Shown here: positions 1 to 9,463 of the stretch, one piece after another
Layout: each line of letters starts with the position of its first letter
Position numbering within the stretch: position 1 is the stretch's first letter
Origin: Podochytrium sp. JEL0797
Taxonomy: Eukaryota; Chytridiomycota; Chytridiomycetes; Chytridiales; Chytriomycetaceae
DNA: 31,240 bases
NCBI GenBank assembly: GCA_027596195.1
Contig: JADGJG010000206.1
Location: 1-31,240 of the forward strand
Direction: 5' to 3'
Notes under the pieces: model-generated
What the model was told of the DNA's origin: nothing
What the model saw: only the letters and a program-made list of their open reading frames with translations
Database searches by the model: none
Made by a program: the position numbers and the translations under genes

Positions 1-281
1 AGCAGATACTTGAGTCATTGTTGTGTGTTTGATGAGTTGAATGATATTTTGGTGAGCAGCAGTGGCGACCTTTTATATCCACTCACGGTGGCGCGCTTCC
101 GGTTTTGATCAGTTTCGGACTCTTTCCTGTCCGTGGCTCCTTCGTGACTCCTTTTCCCGCAAGTGCCACAAAAATAAATCCAGTTTAACAAGACGATTGA
201 ACTTGATGACCATATCGAACTCGAAGTCGTTCAGGGGTTCAGCCGCTTAAGCAATTGGGAAATTATTGGTTTAATGCCAGT
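1..281. other. left edge; possible start of an outgoing minus-strand gene
   Basis: No supported gene lies wholly inside this stretch. On the minus strand an ATG at 18-16 opens a frame that leaves the window after six codons (MTQVSA), preceded by an A/C-rich leader, so it could be the first exon of a gene to the left. Nothing more can be said from six codons. The rest is presumably the 3' flank of the dehydrogenase gene that ends at 282. Confidence 0.25.
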
Positions 282-1342
282 TTAATTTGACTTCCTCTTC
301 CGCGAATACTCGAATCCAAAAATCGTCAACAGTGCCACCACGCGGGGCGCGATATCCTTCGCAAACCACGCGAAGTTTCCTTCCAAAGTGAACACCTCAT
401 TCCACCTCCCTATTTTGACCGCGTCCACAATCAGCTCAGCCGCCTCGTCCACCGCCATAACCTGAGTGAGCGTGTTGCGCGGCGTGACTTTATTCGACCC
501 TTCGAATTTGGTGAAAATGTCCGTGTGCACCATTCCAGGATAAATAAGGGTGATGGAGAGCGTGGGTTCTTCCATGCGGAGAGAGTCGAGAAATCCTTTG
601 AGAGCGAATTTGCTGGCCGCGTATCTGAGTTGCAAAAAACGCGAACAGAGTAGGGAGGTTTTGAGACACGATACCCTTAGCACTGGAATCAATATAAAAA
701 CGAACCCAGAAGTACACGGCGCGGATTGGAACCCCAAAATCGACGACACCACGGCGACTCTCCCTCGCGTCGAAGCTTTGAGATACGGAAGCGCGTAAAG
801 CACCCCGGAAACGACACTCAGGTAGTTGAGTTCCATCAAGTCGCGGAATTCAGTCGTGTTGGGACAATTGCGGACTTCCTTTCCCATCCCGTTGCCGGCG
901 TTCAGGAGGAGCAGATCGATAAGTCCGAATCGGTCGCCTATTTTACGCGCATGTTACTTTGAAGTTTGGAAATAAGAGGAAACTCACCTGTTCTCTGAAT
1001 CGCGGACTGCATCTGGTCCTCCACGGTCACATCGAGGATCTCGCATATCACCTCCTGGGCACCCAAAGCCCTGCACTTGGCACCCACCGCCTCCAACTCG
1101 CTCCTTCTCCTCGCACACAGGATCAAAACGGCACCCAGCTGGGCATACCTTTCGGCTACGGCGGCGCCGATGCCGGATGAAGCACCCGTGATGAAAACAA
1201 CTTTGCCTTTTGCGTGGAACATGGGCGGTTTGTGCCAGAGACTGAGTAGCAGGTCGAGAATGGCCAGGAGAGGTAGGATGAGCAAGAGCAGGGCCGGGGC
1301 GGAGATGCGGTAAAGCTGCGCAAACACAAGAACAGCGCGCAT
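282..1342 (-). CDS. membrane-anchored short-chain dehydrogenase/reductase (DHRS7-like)
   Basis: NAD(P)-dependent oxidoreductase of the classical SDR family; the substrate cannot be told from the sequence. Three exons: 988-1342, 718-937 and 282-624, with introns of 50 and 93 nt, giving 305 residues. Residues about 12-35 form a strong hydrophobic anchor, suggesting attachment to the ER or lipid-droplet membrane. The nucleotide-binding motif TGASSGIG is at residues 52-59, an LNAG motif follows at the start of exon 2, and the catalytic YAASK (Tyr193, Lys197) sits exactly over the second splice junction. A Ser-Ser pair lies about 10 residues before Tyr193, a little closer than the usual 13, so the loop before the active site is short or the second intron boundary is slightly off. 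The gene is transcribed divergently from the EF-hand gene. Closest known type is DHRS7 / 11-beta-HSD-like, by motif and anchor only. Confidence 0.88.
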
Positions 1343-2108
1343 TTATTCGATTTTTTTGCCCCCATTCGCGAGCATCGAACCCGCATCCGCAGAATCCGCG
1401 CGACATTTGAAACTGCCGCTACAGAATCGCGCCGATTCCGCGGCGCTGGAATTCGGGGATCTGCGAGACGCCAATGTTTGCGACGGCGCGTTTTGGGGGG
1501 ATTTCGGGCATTCAGATGGGTGTTGCGTTTGAATCGAGTTGCGATGGAGAAGAAAATGAATATTCAACTGTGTCGACTGTCACGACCAAGAAAGGGTGTC
1601 GAGGGCGACCCATGTCCATGAAACCCCCAATCTCAAAAAAACTTATAAAATTGTGTAGGAGTGGCGCTAGACGCTTGGTATGAGGAGAGGTTGTGGTGGG
1701 AGATTTATTCTATAAAAAGGGGGAAAAGAGAAATTTCCGAAAATTCGGCGATTTTCGCACAAGCCGCGTTTGTTCACGTGATGTGCATGTGATGCAAAAG
1801 AAATAACGCGAGAGTGCGTCAGGCTGACAATCAAATCGCGTTGCTCGGTAGTTTGACAGATTGAAACACAATTTCGACTCGAAATGAGTCTGCGTTTCGC
1901 AAGTTTCACTGGCAAGATGAAGATGGCAGGTCACGTCTCTTTATAACAGAGGTTGATAACTCTTTGACCAATAGAGTTTGTTTCGCGATCATTGTTTGTA
2001 TGATTTGCTTCTCGCTTCTCGGTGGGTGGCTTTCCCGGTGGCTCTTCATTTTGGGAAAAGGTCCTGCACCCAATTTTCTTTTGACACGAAACTCACCCAA
2101 AACACATA
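1343..2108. other. divergent intergenic region
   Basis: This 766-base gap separates two divergently transcribed genes and must hold both promoters. No coding frame with plausible start, composition and splice sites is visible. A palindromic E-box-like TCACGTGA lies at 1774-1781, directly followed by a second near-copy of the half site (GCATGTGATGC). No tRNA or other structured RNA was recognised. Confidence 0.5.
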
Positions 2109-2857
2109 ATGACCAAGAACAAGTCTGGAGCACAGAAACGGCGCGACCTCAAGGCCCGCCAGCAGCGACAAGCCGAAGAACTTCTCCAATCCATGATGCC
2201 TCAGCTCACGCCCGCTCAAATGGCGGCGCGCATGATCCGCGAGCAGAAGCACAAGGCCCAACAAGAGGCGATGCAGAACGGCACCTATGCCGCCGAGCAG
2301 GCCGCCCTGGCTGCCCAGGCGGTGGGCAAGCAGCGCCGCGCGCCGCTCCTGGATGGGGTAAGCCTTCCTAGTGTTTTTCCTACTCTCCTCGAGGGGTCGC
2401 CTGGGTGATCTCTAGTGAGTGGTCTAACGAAAACGAAAAAGGACGACGCATTGTTGCCAAATGTCTCCACGGCCCTCCTCGAAATCTTCTGCCGCTTCGA
2501 CGACGATAACGATGGCGCACTCAACAGACTCGAGCTCGAACGTTTTGCCATCGCAACAAACGGCGAGAAGGTAACCAACCACTTGGCAAAAATACCCGCA
2601 ACTCACTTCTCTCCTAGTTCGAAGAGGAAGCCATTGAAGAGCTCAAAAAGAGCTTTAACGTGAACGCCGACGGCCACCTTACCAGAGCCGGGTTCCTCGA
2701 GATGTACCAGCTGCAGACCCTCAGCGACCCAGGCGAGACCTGGAGAGACCTGATCAAGCACGGATACTCCATCAACATCAAGCTCGTGAACCGGATCACG
2801 GGGAGTGCGGACCCGGCCTTTGCGAAGGGTGCCGTGAAGGAGGAGACGGAGCCGTGA
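2109..2857 (+). CDS. EF-hand protein of unknown family
   Basis: Three exons, 2109-2357, 2442-2570 and 2618-2857, introns of 84 and 47 nt, all phase 0, giving 205 residues. The first intron ends in a weak AAAAAG acceptor preceded by a good CTAAC branch site at 2424. The N-terminal 80 residues are charged, Gln/Ala-rich and probably helical, with a basic start (KNKSGAQKRRDLKAR). A canonical EF-hand loop lies at residues 103-114 (D103, D105, D107, G108, E114 all in place). A second loop at about 140-151 (N140, N142, D144, G145) has Gly instead of the position-12 acid, so it probably binds calcium poorly. The protein ends with an acidic tail. The spacing suggests one functional calcium site paired with a degenerate one. 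I do not recognise an orthologue; a calcium-sensing role is inferred from the loop alone. Confidence 0.8.
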
Positions 2858-3002
2858 TTTTTTTGTTGTCTATGAGGATGTTTATTGAAGGGGTGTGATG
2901 AGGGACGTTGGGTTATGAGCAATAAATCTGAAACAAACAAAGCGTGACACATGTTTTTTTTAAATTGATTTTCGAAAAAAAAAAACGTTGAAGGAATCGC
3001 CG

Positions 3003-4040
3003 ATGTCGCAAACGCCACCACACGCGCTCCCCGCCAACCCCACGACCACCATCAAACCCCTCACAATCCCCACCACCACCCTCCTTGCCCAGCAACTCTC
3101 GCACGCATCCCTTCTCACAGACCTCGCCCTCACCAACAAACACCTCACAGCCGCGAACCTGGCCACCCTCTCCGCTGCGACCCTCCTCGACCCGCCCTCT
3201 CTGCTCGCTTACCTCCGCACCCTTGCCGCCGCCACATCCGCCCAAAGCCTCGCATTGAAGCAAACCCACATGAATCTCGCCAAGCAGCTCAAACACGCGC
3301 GGTCCCAGTCCTCCCTCCTCGACAAGGACAAGCGCGCTGCGGATGTGACGCTCAAAACCGTCAAGGAGTTGTCGCGCAAATTGGTCGTGAGGGAGTCGGA
3401 GCTGGCTGGGGTGCAGCTCCGGTGCAAGAATTTGGAGCATGAGATTGGGGTTGTGAGGAGGGATTTTGCGGTGGGTGCTGGTGGGTTACAGCAACAGCAA
3501 GGGGGGTTGGTGAGACGTAGGGCTACGGCTTCGTCGTTGAGACAGCAACAGCAGCAGCAAGCGACCACTCAATCTCCGAAACCGGCACCTGCGGTGGCAC
3601 TTTCCGCCACACCACCTTCTCCGATCCCAACACGAACCCCAACACCGGTGACACAACCCAGTCTGATTGATAAAGATCTTGCCGCCGCTTCCCTCGCTCA
3701 CCAAGCCGCCGAAATCGCACGCAAATACGCATGTGTGTATGCACACGACGCGTCTTCGGTGCATGCGGCGACGGTGGCGGTGGGGAGAGCGACGGCTTTG
3801 GCGGAGGAGGCGGTTGCACATTCGTCTGTTGCTGTGGTGGATGGAAAGGGGGTGATGTCGGACACGGTCAAGGAAGTGTCGTTGGTTTCGGTGATTCCAA
3901 AGGGATTGGCGGTTGCTGCTTGCGCTGCAGAAGAATTGCAGAGTGGGAAACATACTCCTGCGGGTGATCATGATGATGTGGAGGTGGAGTCGCCGTCGGT
4001 TTCAAACAGCAGCGGACCAATAGTGGCACGAGTCGGTTGA
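3003..4040 (+). CDS. coiled-coil, low-complexity protein of unknown function
   Basis: A single reading frame of 345 residues from the ATG at 3003, 145 bases after the EF-hand gene on the same strand. The N-terminal 60 residues are rich in Pro, Thr and Ala. Residues about 65-155 have the heptad-like Leu/Ala spacing and Lys/Glu pattern of a coiled coil. After that come Gln-rich runs (around 3490-3510 and 3544-3560), a Pro/Thr-rich linker and an Ala/Val-rich segment. The frame stops at 4040, but the neighbouring frame stays open to a TGA at 4094-4096 and encodes a coding-looking basic tail (SRLRRPAKLFVSEAEG), so the real C terminus may differ through a short missed intron or a base error near 3970-4020. 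No domain was recognised. The codon pattern and heptads support a real gene; the function is unknown. Confidence 0.65.
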   Translation: MSQTPPHALPANPTTTIKPLTIPTTTLLAQQLSHASLLTDLALTNKHLTAANLATLSAATLLDPPSLLAYLRTLAAATSAQSLALKQTHMNLAKQLKHARSQSSLLDKDKRAADVTLKTVKELSRKLVVRESELAGVQLRCKNLEHEIGVVRRDFAVGAGGLQQQQGGLVRRRATASSLRQQQQQQATTQSPKPAPAVALSATPPSPIPTRTPTPVTQPSLIDKDLAAASLAHQAAEIARKYACVYAHDASSVHAATVAVGRATALAEEAVAHSSVAVVDGKGVMSDTVKEVSLVSVIPKGLAVAACAAEELQSGKHTPAGDHDDVEVESPSVSNSSGPIVARVG

Positions 4041-4208
4041 GAAGGCCTGCCAAGCTGTTTGTGTCGGAAGCGGAGGGAAGTCTGATGGGGGAGTGAAAAG
4101 TGCTATACGGAAGACGTTTACATCGTGATCAGATATGAAGGTTCACCCTATTTTCGGACATTAAAGAAAAAAGAAGAAAAAGAACGAACGACAAACAAAT
4201 GCTTTGCT

Positions 4209-5460
4209 TCACACCTCCTTGTTCTTGCGAGGAAACCACCACCACCCACCTCCAATAATCCAATCTTTGGCCCACTTTTCCAAACCCAACGGATCCATCC
4301 CATCTCCTCCTTTCTTCTCGCTCATCACAAGCTTCGTAACCCACATGTGAGGGCCCGTGATGATGGAAATACTAATCAAAAATACGATCCGGAGAGTCGT
4401 TTGCGACAATTTGTCCCAAATGGAGAGAGGGGATCCGTCTGCCGTTTGGATGGGGTCCCACACTAAACCAAGGTGTATGGCAACGCGGCGCAGTAGAACC
4501 CCCACACGTCGCGTGGGGTGATGTCGTTGTCTTGAGTCGCTTGCGAAATGCGATGGGATTTTTTCGCCGCGTCTTTGGAGGTGACGGCGGGGTGATGGTG
4601 GTGTGCGCAAACAGAGGGTTCCTTCTCGACTTTAGGAACGCGATTTCATCCATCACGCTGCCGATCGAGTGCCGGATTCTAAAGTAGATTGCGAACGCGA
4701 GGAGCGGGTCGATGGTGTTGAAGAGGAGAGCGAATAACACGGATTTCTCCTTTTGCGATGTGTGTATTCGATTCCTCACTCTCTCTTTAGAGGAGGCCTA
4801 GTAGAATGATGTTCTGGGCCACTAAAGCGACGCGGATGAACCCCGCGTGTGGGAACAAGTGGCTTGGATCTTGCACGTGTGTCAACGACGCGATGATGGG
4901 AAGTGTGACGGTGGGCTGTGACGTGACCAGAAACCCTCTTGACATGTTCATCCAAAACGCAGAAAGGAGCATATGCTGCTGCAACTGCGCCATGTCACCT
5001 TCTCCGAAATGATACGCCGAGACTGCCAGAAACGCCCAAAATGAAACCAACGGCACACACGTCCAGCTGATGATACATGCCATCATGATGGTGAAGTAGT
5101 TGAAGTAGAACAAGCTGATGCGGAGTTTGGTGGATATGTTGAGTGGGTGGCTTTGGTTTCGTCCGAAAACGAGTCGAACGAGGTGTGTTCGGGGTTCATG
5201 GAGTCGAGGGTGTCGTTGGATGAGTAGGGGCGCGTTTCGAGGTACACTTGGTAATAGAGGAGGTGGTCGGTAGCTCCGTGCGGGATTCCGAACGCAATGA
5301 GACATGTGAGGATCAGGGGCGCGGCAATATATCCTTGCACGATTCGTTCGGGGAGAATGCTATAAATCCAGATGGCGCCGAGTGTAGAAACTCTGACTCG
5401 CGACGCGGTCTGTTTTGGGGGCAGCTTGGAAAGCCCTGAATGCTCGTGGATCGCGGCCAT
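4209..5460 (-). CDS. Brp/Blh-family beta-carotene 15,15'-dioxygenase, frame interrupted
   Basis: Integral-membrane, iron-dependent enzyme that cleaves beta-carotene into two retinals in prokaryotes. First exon 5246-5460 starts at ATG 5460 and contains the family motif FGIPHGATDHL. A 95-nt intron (5151-5245, phase 2) leads to exon 5150 downward with the second motif AYHFGEGD and several hydrophobic helices. Homology then continues across three reading frames: a helix ending NIILLGLL runs into a stop near 4787-4789, while LLAFAIYFRIRHS continues one frame over; the original frame resumes near 4640 (VEKEPSV... to ALPYTLV) and stops near 4463; the last part, with IITGPHMW, is in the third frame to 4209. 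No GT-AG introns of normal length repair these shifts, so they are either assembly indels or real decay. Family assignment rests on the His-rich motifs and membrane pattern; activity is uncertain. Confidence 0.72.
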
Positions 5461-5600
5461 TCTCGTCTCCAAAGATTTTCAGGTAGAGATTTTCCGAACC
5501 CACCAATAAAGGAAGAGAATGGTTATGTGAAGTGACACGAGTGGATTCTGGACAATACCTCAACAGACTTATAAAATGCATGTGTGTCTATATTGGCTGG

Positions 5601-5642
5601 GGGGTCAAGACTTTTGGCCGCGCCCTCCCCAGTTTTGACCCC
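5601..5642. repeat. inverted repeat with GGGGTCAA arms
   Basis: The left arm 5601-5612 (GGGGTCAAGACT) and the right arm 5631-5642 (AGTTTTGACCCC) are reverse complements with one mismatch over 12 bases, separated by an 18-base GC-rich spacer. It lies in the shared promoter region of two divergent genes. It could be a binding site for a dimeric regulator or form a hairpin. Confidence 0.8.
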
Positions 5643-5813
5643 TGGTCAAACAATATCCATTCGGCACTACAAAAAAGAACCTCGAAACGAGTATACTTCA
5701 AACGCGCAATCTGCTCGTGTATATATATTGCATCCGCATCGGCATTCCGCATCGCTTCATTACGCCCGTCTTGCATCCATTCTTCGCGTCCGTGAGTCGC
5801 CTTCAAAGCCCCT

Positions 5814-5828
5814 CCCCCCCCCCCCCCC
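5814..5828 (+). repeat. poly-C tract
   Basis: Fifteen consecutive C residues about 105 bases upstream of the first zinc-finger start codon. Such runs vary in length and are a likely place for sequencing error. Confidence 0.95.
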
Positions 5829-5934
5829 TGGATCCTTTCACAAGAAACTGATGCCCACCAATAACAAAACTAGTTGTTGATACCCTCTTAAAGACCTCAC
5901 TGCGTTTAAACCTCTACCTGCGTCAACCCAACAA

Positions 5935-7222
5935 ATGTTTCTCAACCTCCTCACGGGCACTCCCGACAACAATCACAAGAGACCCACGTCCGAATCGTCT
6001 TCAAACGTCTCATATGCCGCTGCTGATGCCACCCCTTCCACGCATTCGCAACGCCCCGAGTTTAGCCAACTGGACATGTTGTTTGGTGATGCCTTGGCGC
6101 ACCAGAACGGCGGATTCTACTTCCAAACACCGCTTCTTCATCAATCTACCTCGAAGACACCAACTACTTCTCCAGACTTTCTTGAGCAAATTGATGTTGG
6201 ATCTGGTGGCGCGGAAGTGCCACACAAGCGGAGGAAATACACCAAGCGCGCCGCGTCCGATCTGTCTTGTGGAAGTACAGCGGACGGAGAAAAGCTCAGA
6301 ATCTATCGTTGCACAGTTGAGGGATGTGGGCGGGACTTTTTGAGCTCGTGAGTGATCTTGTTTTGTTTGCGAGTGTGTCTTGGCTGGAATTTGTGCCCAG
6401 GCTTTGGAAGCTAAATTTTTTGAATCAATTGCAGGGGTCATTTGGTCAGGCACTCACGTATTCATACTCAGGAGCGGCCGTTCAAGTGCTCGCTTCCGCG
6501 ATGCGATATGGTGAGAGATATCCCCTTTGAGTTCAGCCAGTGGAGTGTTGACCAACTTTCAAAATTTTTACCAGGCCTTTGCCAGAAGCGACACCGCCAT
6601 CAAACACTCTCGCGGTCACATCAAGAAACTCCAAATTGCGGGACACGAAATCGCCCCAGAACTGTTGTCCCCCAAAGTCACGTTCGTCAACTCGCCGCAG
6701 GGCCGCGCTCGAAAAAACAAAATGAGCAAGGACAAGCACGCCACCTCAAGAGACGTGTCGCAGTCCTGCCCGCCAGATTCGTTTCCTGTAATGAATGCGG
6801 AATTTCAAGGTCGCCCGCTGTTTCCGAGCTTTCAGCTTGCCCCGCCCGGGGGAGCTTCCGAAACCCCAATCCGTTCCATCTTGTCGCCTCTGATTCCGGC
6901 TTCAGCTTTTCACTTTACCGCAGGATCAAATGGTCAACCAGCTGCTCAGCTGGAAGCGAGTGATTTGTGGAACCAATGGCTCCAGTGTGGCGTGAACGAG
7001 AACCAGTTGTTGGAGACGTCGTTGGGCCACATGTTGCTCCCGCCGCCACCTGTGCACCAGCAACACTATGGAAATTCGAATTGGATGAGTGGGATGCATG
7101 GGTTTGGGATGGGGGCTCCAATGTTGAATTCTGGGTCGGTGTTTCTGGGGCCGCCGCTGCGTTTTGGGATGGGGGAGCAACAGGATGGGTCACAGAGACA
7201 GTCTGGATTCTTTCTGGGGTGA
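5935..7222 (+). CDS. C2H2 zinc-finger protein, tandem paralogue 1
   Basis: Three exons, 5935-6347, 6435-6510 and 6575-7222, introns of 87 and 64 nt, 378 residues. Two adjacent zinc fingers of the pattern C-x4-C-x12-H-x3-H: C126, C131, H144, H148 and C156, C161, H174, H178, joined by an HTQERPFK linker close to the classical HTGEKPFK. The 76-base middle exon carries the inter-finger linker. A basic patch (KRRKYTKR) before the fingers may be a nuclear localisation signal. Directly after finger 2 is a motif shared with the next gene (KLQIAGHEIAPE, then SPKVTF). The remainder is low-complexity, rich in Gln, Gly, Pro and Met, typical of activation regions. Probably a DNA-binding transcription factor in the nucleus; targets are unknown. 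The same architecture and intron positions in the next gene show tandem duplication. Confidence 0.88.
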
Positions 7223-7705
7223 ACCTTATTGTATATTTATAATTATTTATCGGACCGTATTTATTTATTTATTTCGCCTTGCATTCTTTCTGTCCATATA
7301 TATTATCTGATTTTATTTTTCAAATAAATTAATATGCTTCGAATTACAAGATCCAGGAAGGAGATTGACAAGCACGGCTTCGTTTTGACCCATCACGTGA
7401 TTCCAAATGCCGAGTTTGTTTGGACGCAGAAGCACCCCTGGTCGATATGAAGGGACGGCACCAAACGCGTTCAAGAATTGACGGGCCCTGGACACAAACT
7501 AGGATTCTTTCTTTCAAAACAAAACTGCCCCGGAAAGGGTATCTTTTTGCTAGTCGCGTATTTGTTTGCTTGAGGTGCGCTAGAGCCCCTTGTTGCATTA
7601 TGCCACCTGTCAAACTTATTGAAAATTCTCTGACACAGACATCAAAGCCTCTGGACAATTCGCACCTCCGTATCTAGACCCTAGAACTTGTATTTATTGG
7701 GTGCC
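7223..7705. other. intergenic region between the tandem zinc-finger genes
   Basis: This 483-base gap begins with an AT-rich presumed 3' end, with TATTTATTTATTT at about 7258-7272 and an AATAAA-like element near 7323. It holds a perfect 10-base palindrome ATCACGTGAT at 7392-7401, a candidate bZIP or bHLH site for the second zinc-finger gene. No coding sequence is supported. Confidence 0.5.
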
Positions 7706-9360
7706 ATGTCCAGCAGCAGCAACGTCAACTTCAAGTCGTTCTTTATGGAAACCCCACCCGCTGCGCACGCGTCAGTCGATGACTCGAGCCCCCTATCCAC
7801 GGAAGCAATTCTTCAATATTTGATCGACAGCAGCAGTGCCAACAATAGTACCAATTGTCCGATCGACACCCGCGTGAGCGCGTCGTTGGACACCTCGCCA
7901 CTGTCTCAAAAAGAAAGTGAGGCCATGAAAGGTATTCGAATTCAACCTTCAGTGTGGAGAAAGGGGACGGAATTTTTAAACGTCTACACTCATCCGCCCA
8001 GCTTCCCTCTTTCCTTCGGAACACTTGTTTGGAAACGCCATGTTCCAGACCCCGTTGCCGTCCAACTGCTGCAACGACCCAGACACTACCACGGAGTCAT
8101 ACCATTCAGTGTCCCCAGAAACGGACACCGAGGACACAGTGGTTGTTTCAGACTCTGAGACGCGTCGTAAGAAGCCAAGATTGCATTCGAACCCCTCCAA
8201 TAGAGTCGTTTTGCCAACTCCGCTCCGCGTGCAAGAGCCCGACGTGCCCAAAACCAGAAACTACCGCTGCCTTGTGGATGGCTGTGGTTTGGATTTCTTG
8301 AGCAAGTGAGTTGTGTTTGTTTGAAGCTATCCTTGCCGTAGTTCTGACAATTTGAAATTAACCAGGGGGCACCTGATTCGTCACGTGAGAATCCACAACG
8401 GAGAGCGTCCATTCAAGTGCTCGCTCCCAGATTGTGAACTGGTAAGTTCTGAATTGTGTTGCAGTCATGTTGCGACTTGTAACTGACCCTGTATTTTTTC
8501 AGACTTTCCCTCGTTCGGACACGGCCATCAAACATTCTCGCAACCACGTCCAAAAGCTGCAACTTGCTGGCCACGTTATCCCTGCAGAGTATTTCTCTCC
8601 TAAAGTCACGCTGGCGAATCCCGACTCATTGCCAGGCCCAATGCCCGCAGGAATCACCACACGTCCATATCGCAAGAGAAAAACACAACGACAAGTCAAC
8701 GATGAAGTCAAAGAACTTGCTTCTAAGCTTCCAAATTCCGCGTCTGCTACTGCTTCATCTCTCCCAACGAAGGGACCCCAACCAGCCAACAACATCACCA
8801 CCACGTTGACGTTCCCCACTCCGTATCGCTACCAAATGTCTCCTTTGCTGATTACGTCTGAGTCTACATCTCCTCACGAGCACAAGATGTCAGATTTGAA
8901 CCTCGGAATGAGCTACTATCCTCAATCGGTGGATCATTGGTTTCACTACAACCCCGAACATCTATCGTCGCCTATGGACTCGTACTTTCCCACTGCATTT
9001 CTTGGCTACGGCCAGAACGCGATGAACATGCTCCAGTTTGCAAACTATGGTGCAAACGCCCCGATGCCGCAGTACCAAGCTCCTCCCCTCATATACTCAC
9101 CTCAGCCGGAGCCAAGCGGAGCTCCTCAGGATGCTGGTTGGACAAATAATCTACCCGGTGTTCCAATCGGCGCGACCGTTCCCGTTAGTGCCGAATATTT
9201 TTCTCAGGGACAACCACCTCACCGCGGGTTCGCCTCCAGTGGCGGATTGAACGCTTCTCATTTCCAAGGAGTGGATGAAGGGAAGAAAAATGCGCCCAGC
9301 GACCAGAACTCTGGCATTGGATATCCAACTTCCGCCTATTCGTTCTTTGGTTATAGTTGA
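7706..9360 (+). CDS. C2H2 zinc-finger protein, tandem paralogue 2
   Basis: Four exons, 7706-7931, 8002-8305, 8366-8441 and 8503-9360, introns of 70, 60 and 61 nt, 487 residues. Fingers are C165, C170, H183, H187 and C195, C200, H213, H217, again C-x4-C-x12-H-x3-H with an HNGERPFK linker. The introns inside and after finger 1 fall at the same codons and phases as in the upstream gene, and the middle exon is again exactly 76 bases. After finger 2 the shared motif reads KLQLAGHVIPAE, then SPKVTL. A basic stretch (ETRRKKPR) precedes the fingers. The C-terminal half is rich in Ser, Pro, Tyr, Gln and Asn. This gene has one extra 5' intron compared with paralogue 1. Probable transcription factor; the flanking low-complexity regions have diverged strongly while the fingers have not. 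Confidence 0.88.
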
Positions 9361-9463
9361 ACGCATTTCGCGTCTTGCACTCCTTCTTTCATGTGTATAT
9401 TTTGCCATTTTCAATCATTCCAGTTCAAATCAAAAATATAAGCTGTTCAAACTCCCATCCTGC

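Larger units (their letters stand above)
5461..5934. promoter_or_regulatory. divergent promoter region of the Brp/Blh gene and zinc-finger gene 1
   Basis: This 474-base gap lies between the start of the minus-strand dioxygenase and the plus-strand zinc-finger gene. It contains a long inverted repeat (5601-5642, listed separately), a third half site TGGTCAAA at 5643-5650, an AT-rich stretch with TATATATAT near 5720-5729, and a 15-base C run at 5814-5828. No coding frame is supported. Regulation of both neighbours from here is inference from position. Confidence 0.45.

Noticed and set aside
3486..3971. Minus-strand Arg/His-rich frame opposite the coiled-coil gene
   Set aside because: Antisense of Gln/Ala/Pro-rich coding sequence; simple-composition shadow.
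4787..4834. A 25-49 nt intron to repair the first frame break of the dioxygenase
   Set aside because: Shorter than nearly every other intron here and it would remove a predicted membrane helix that fits the family.
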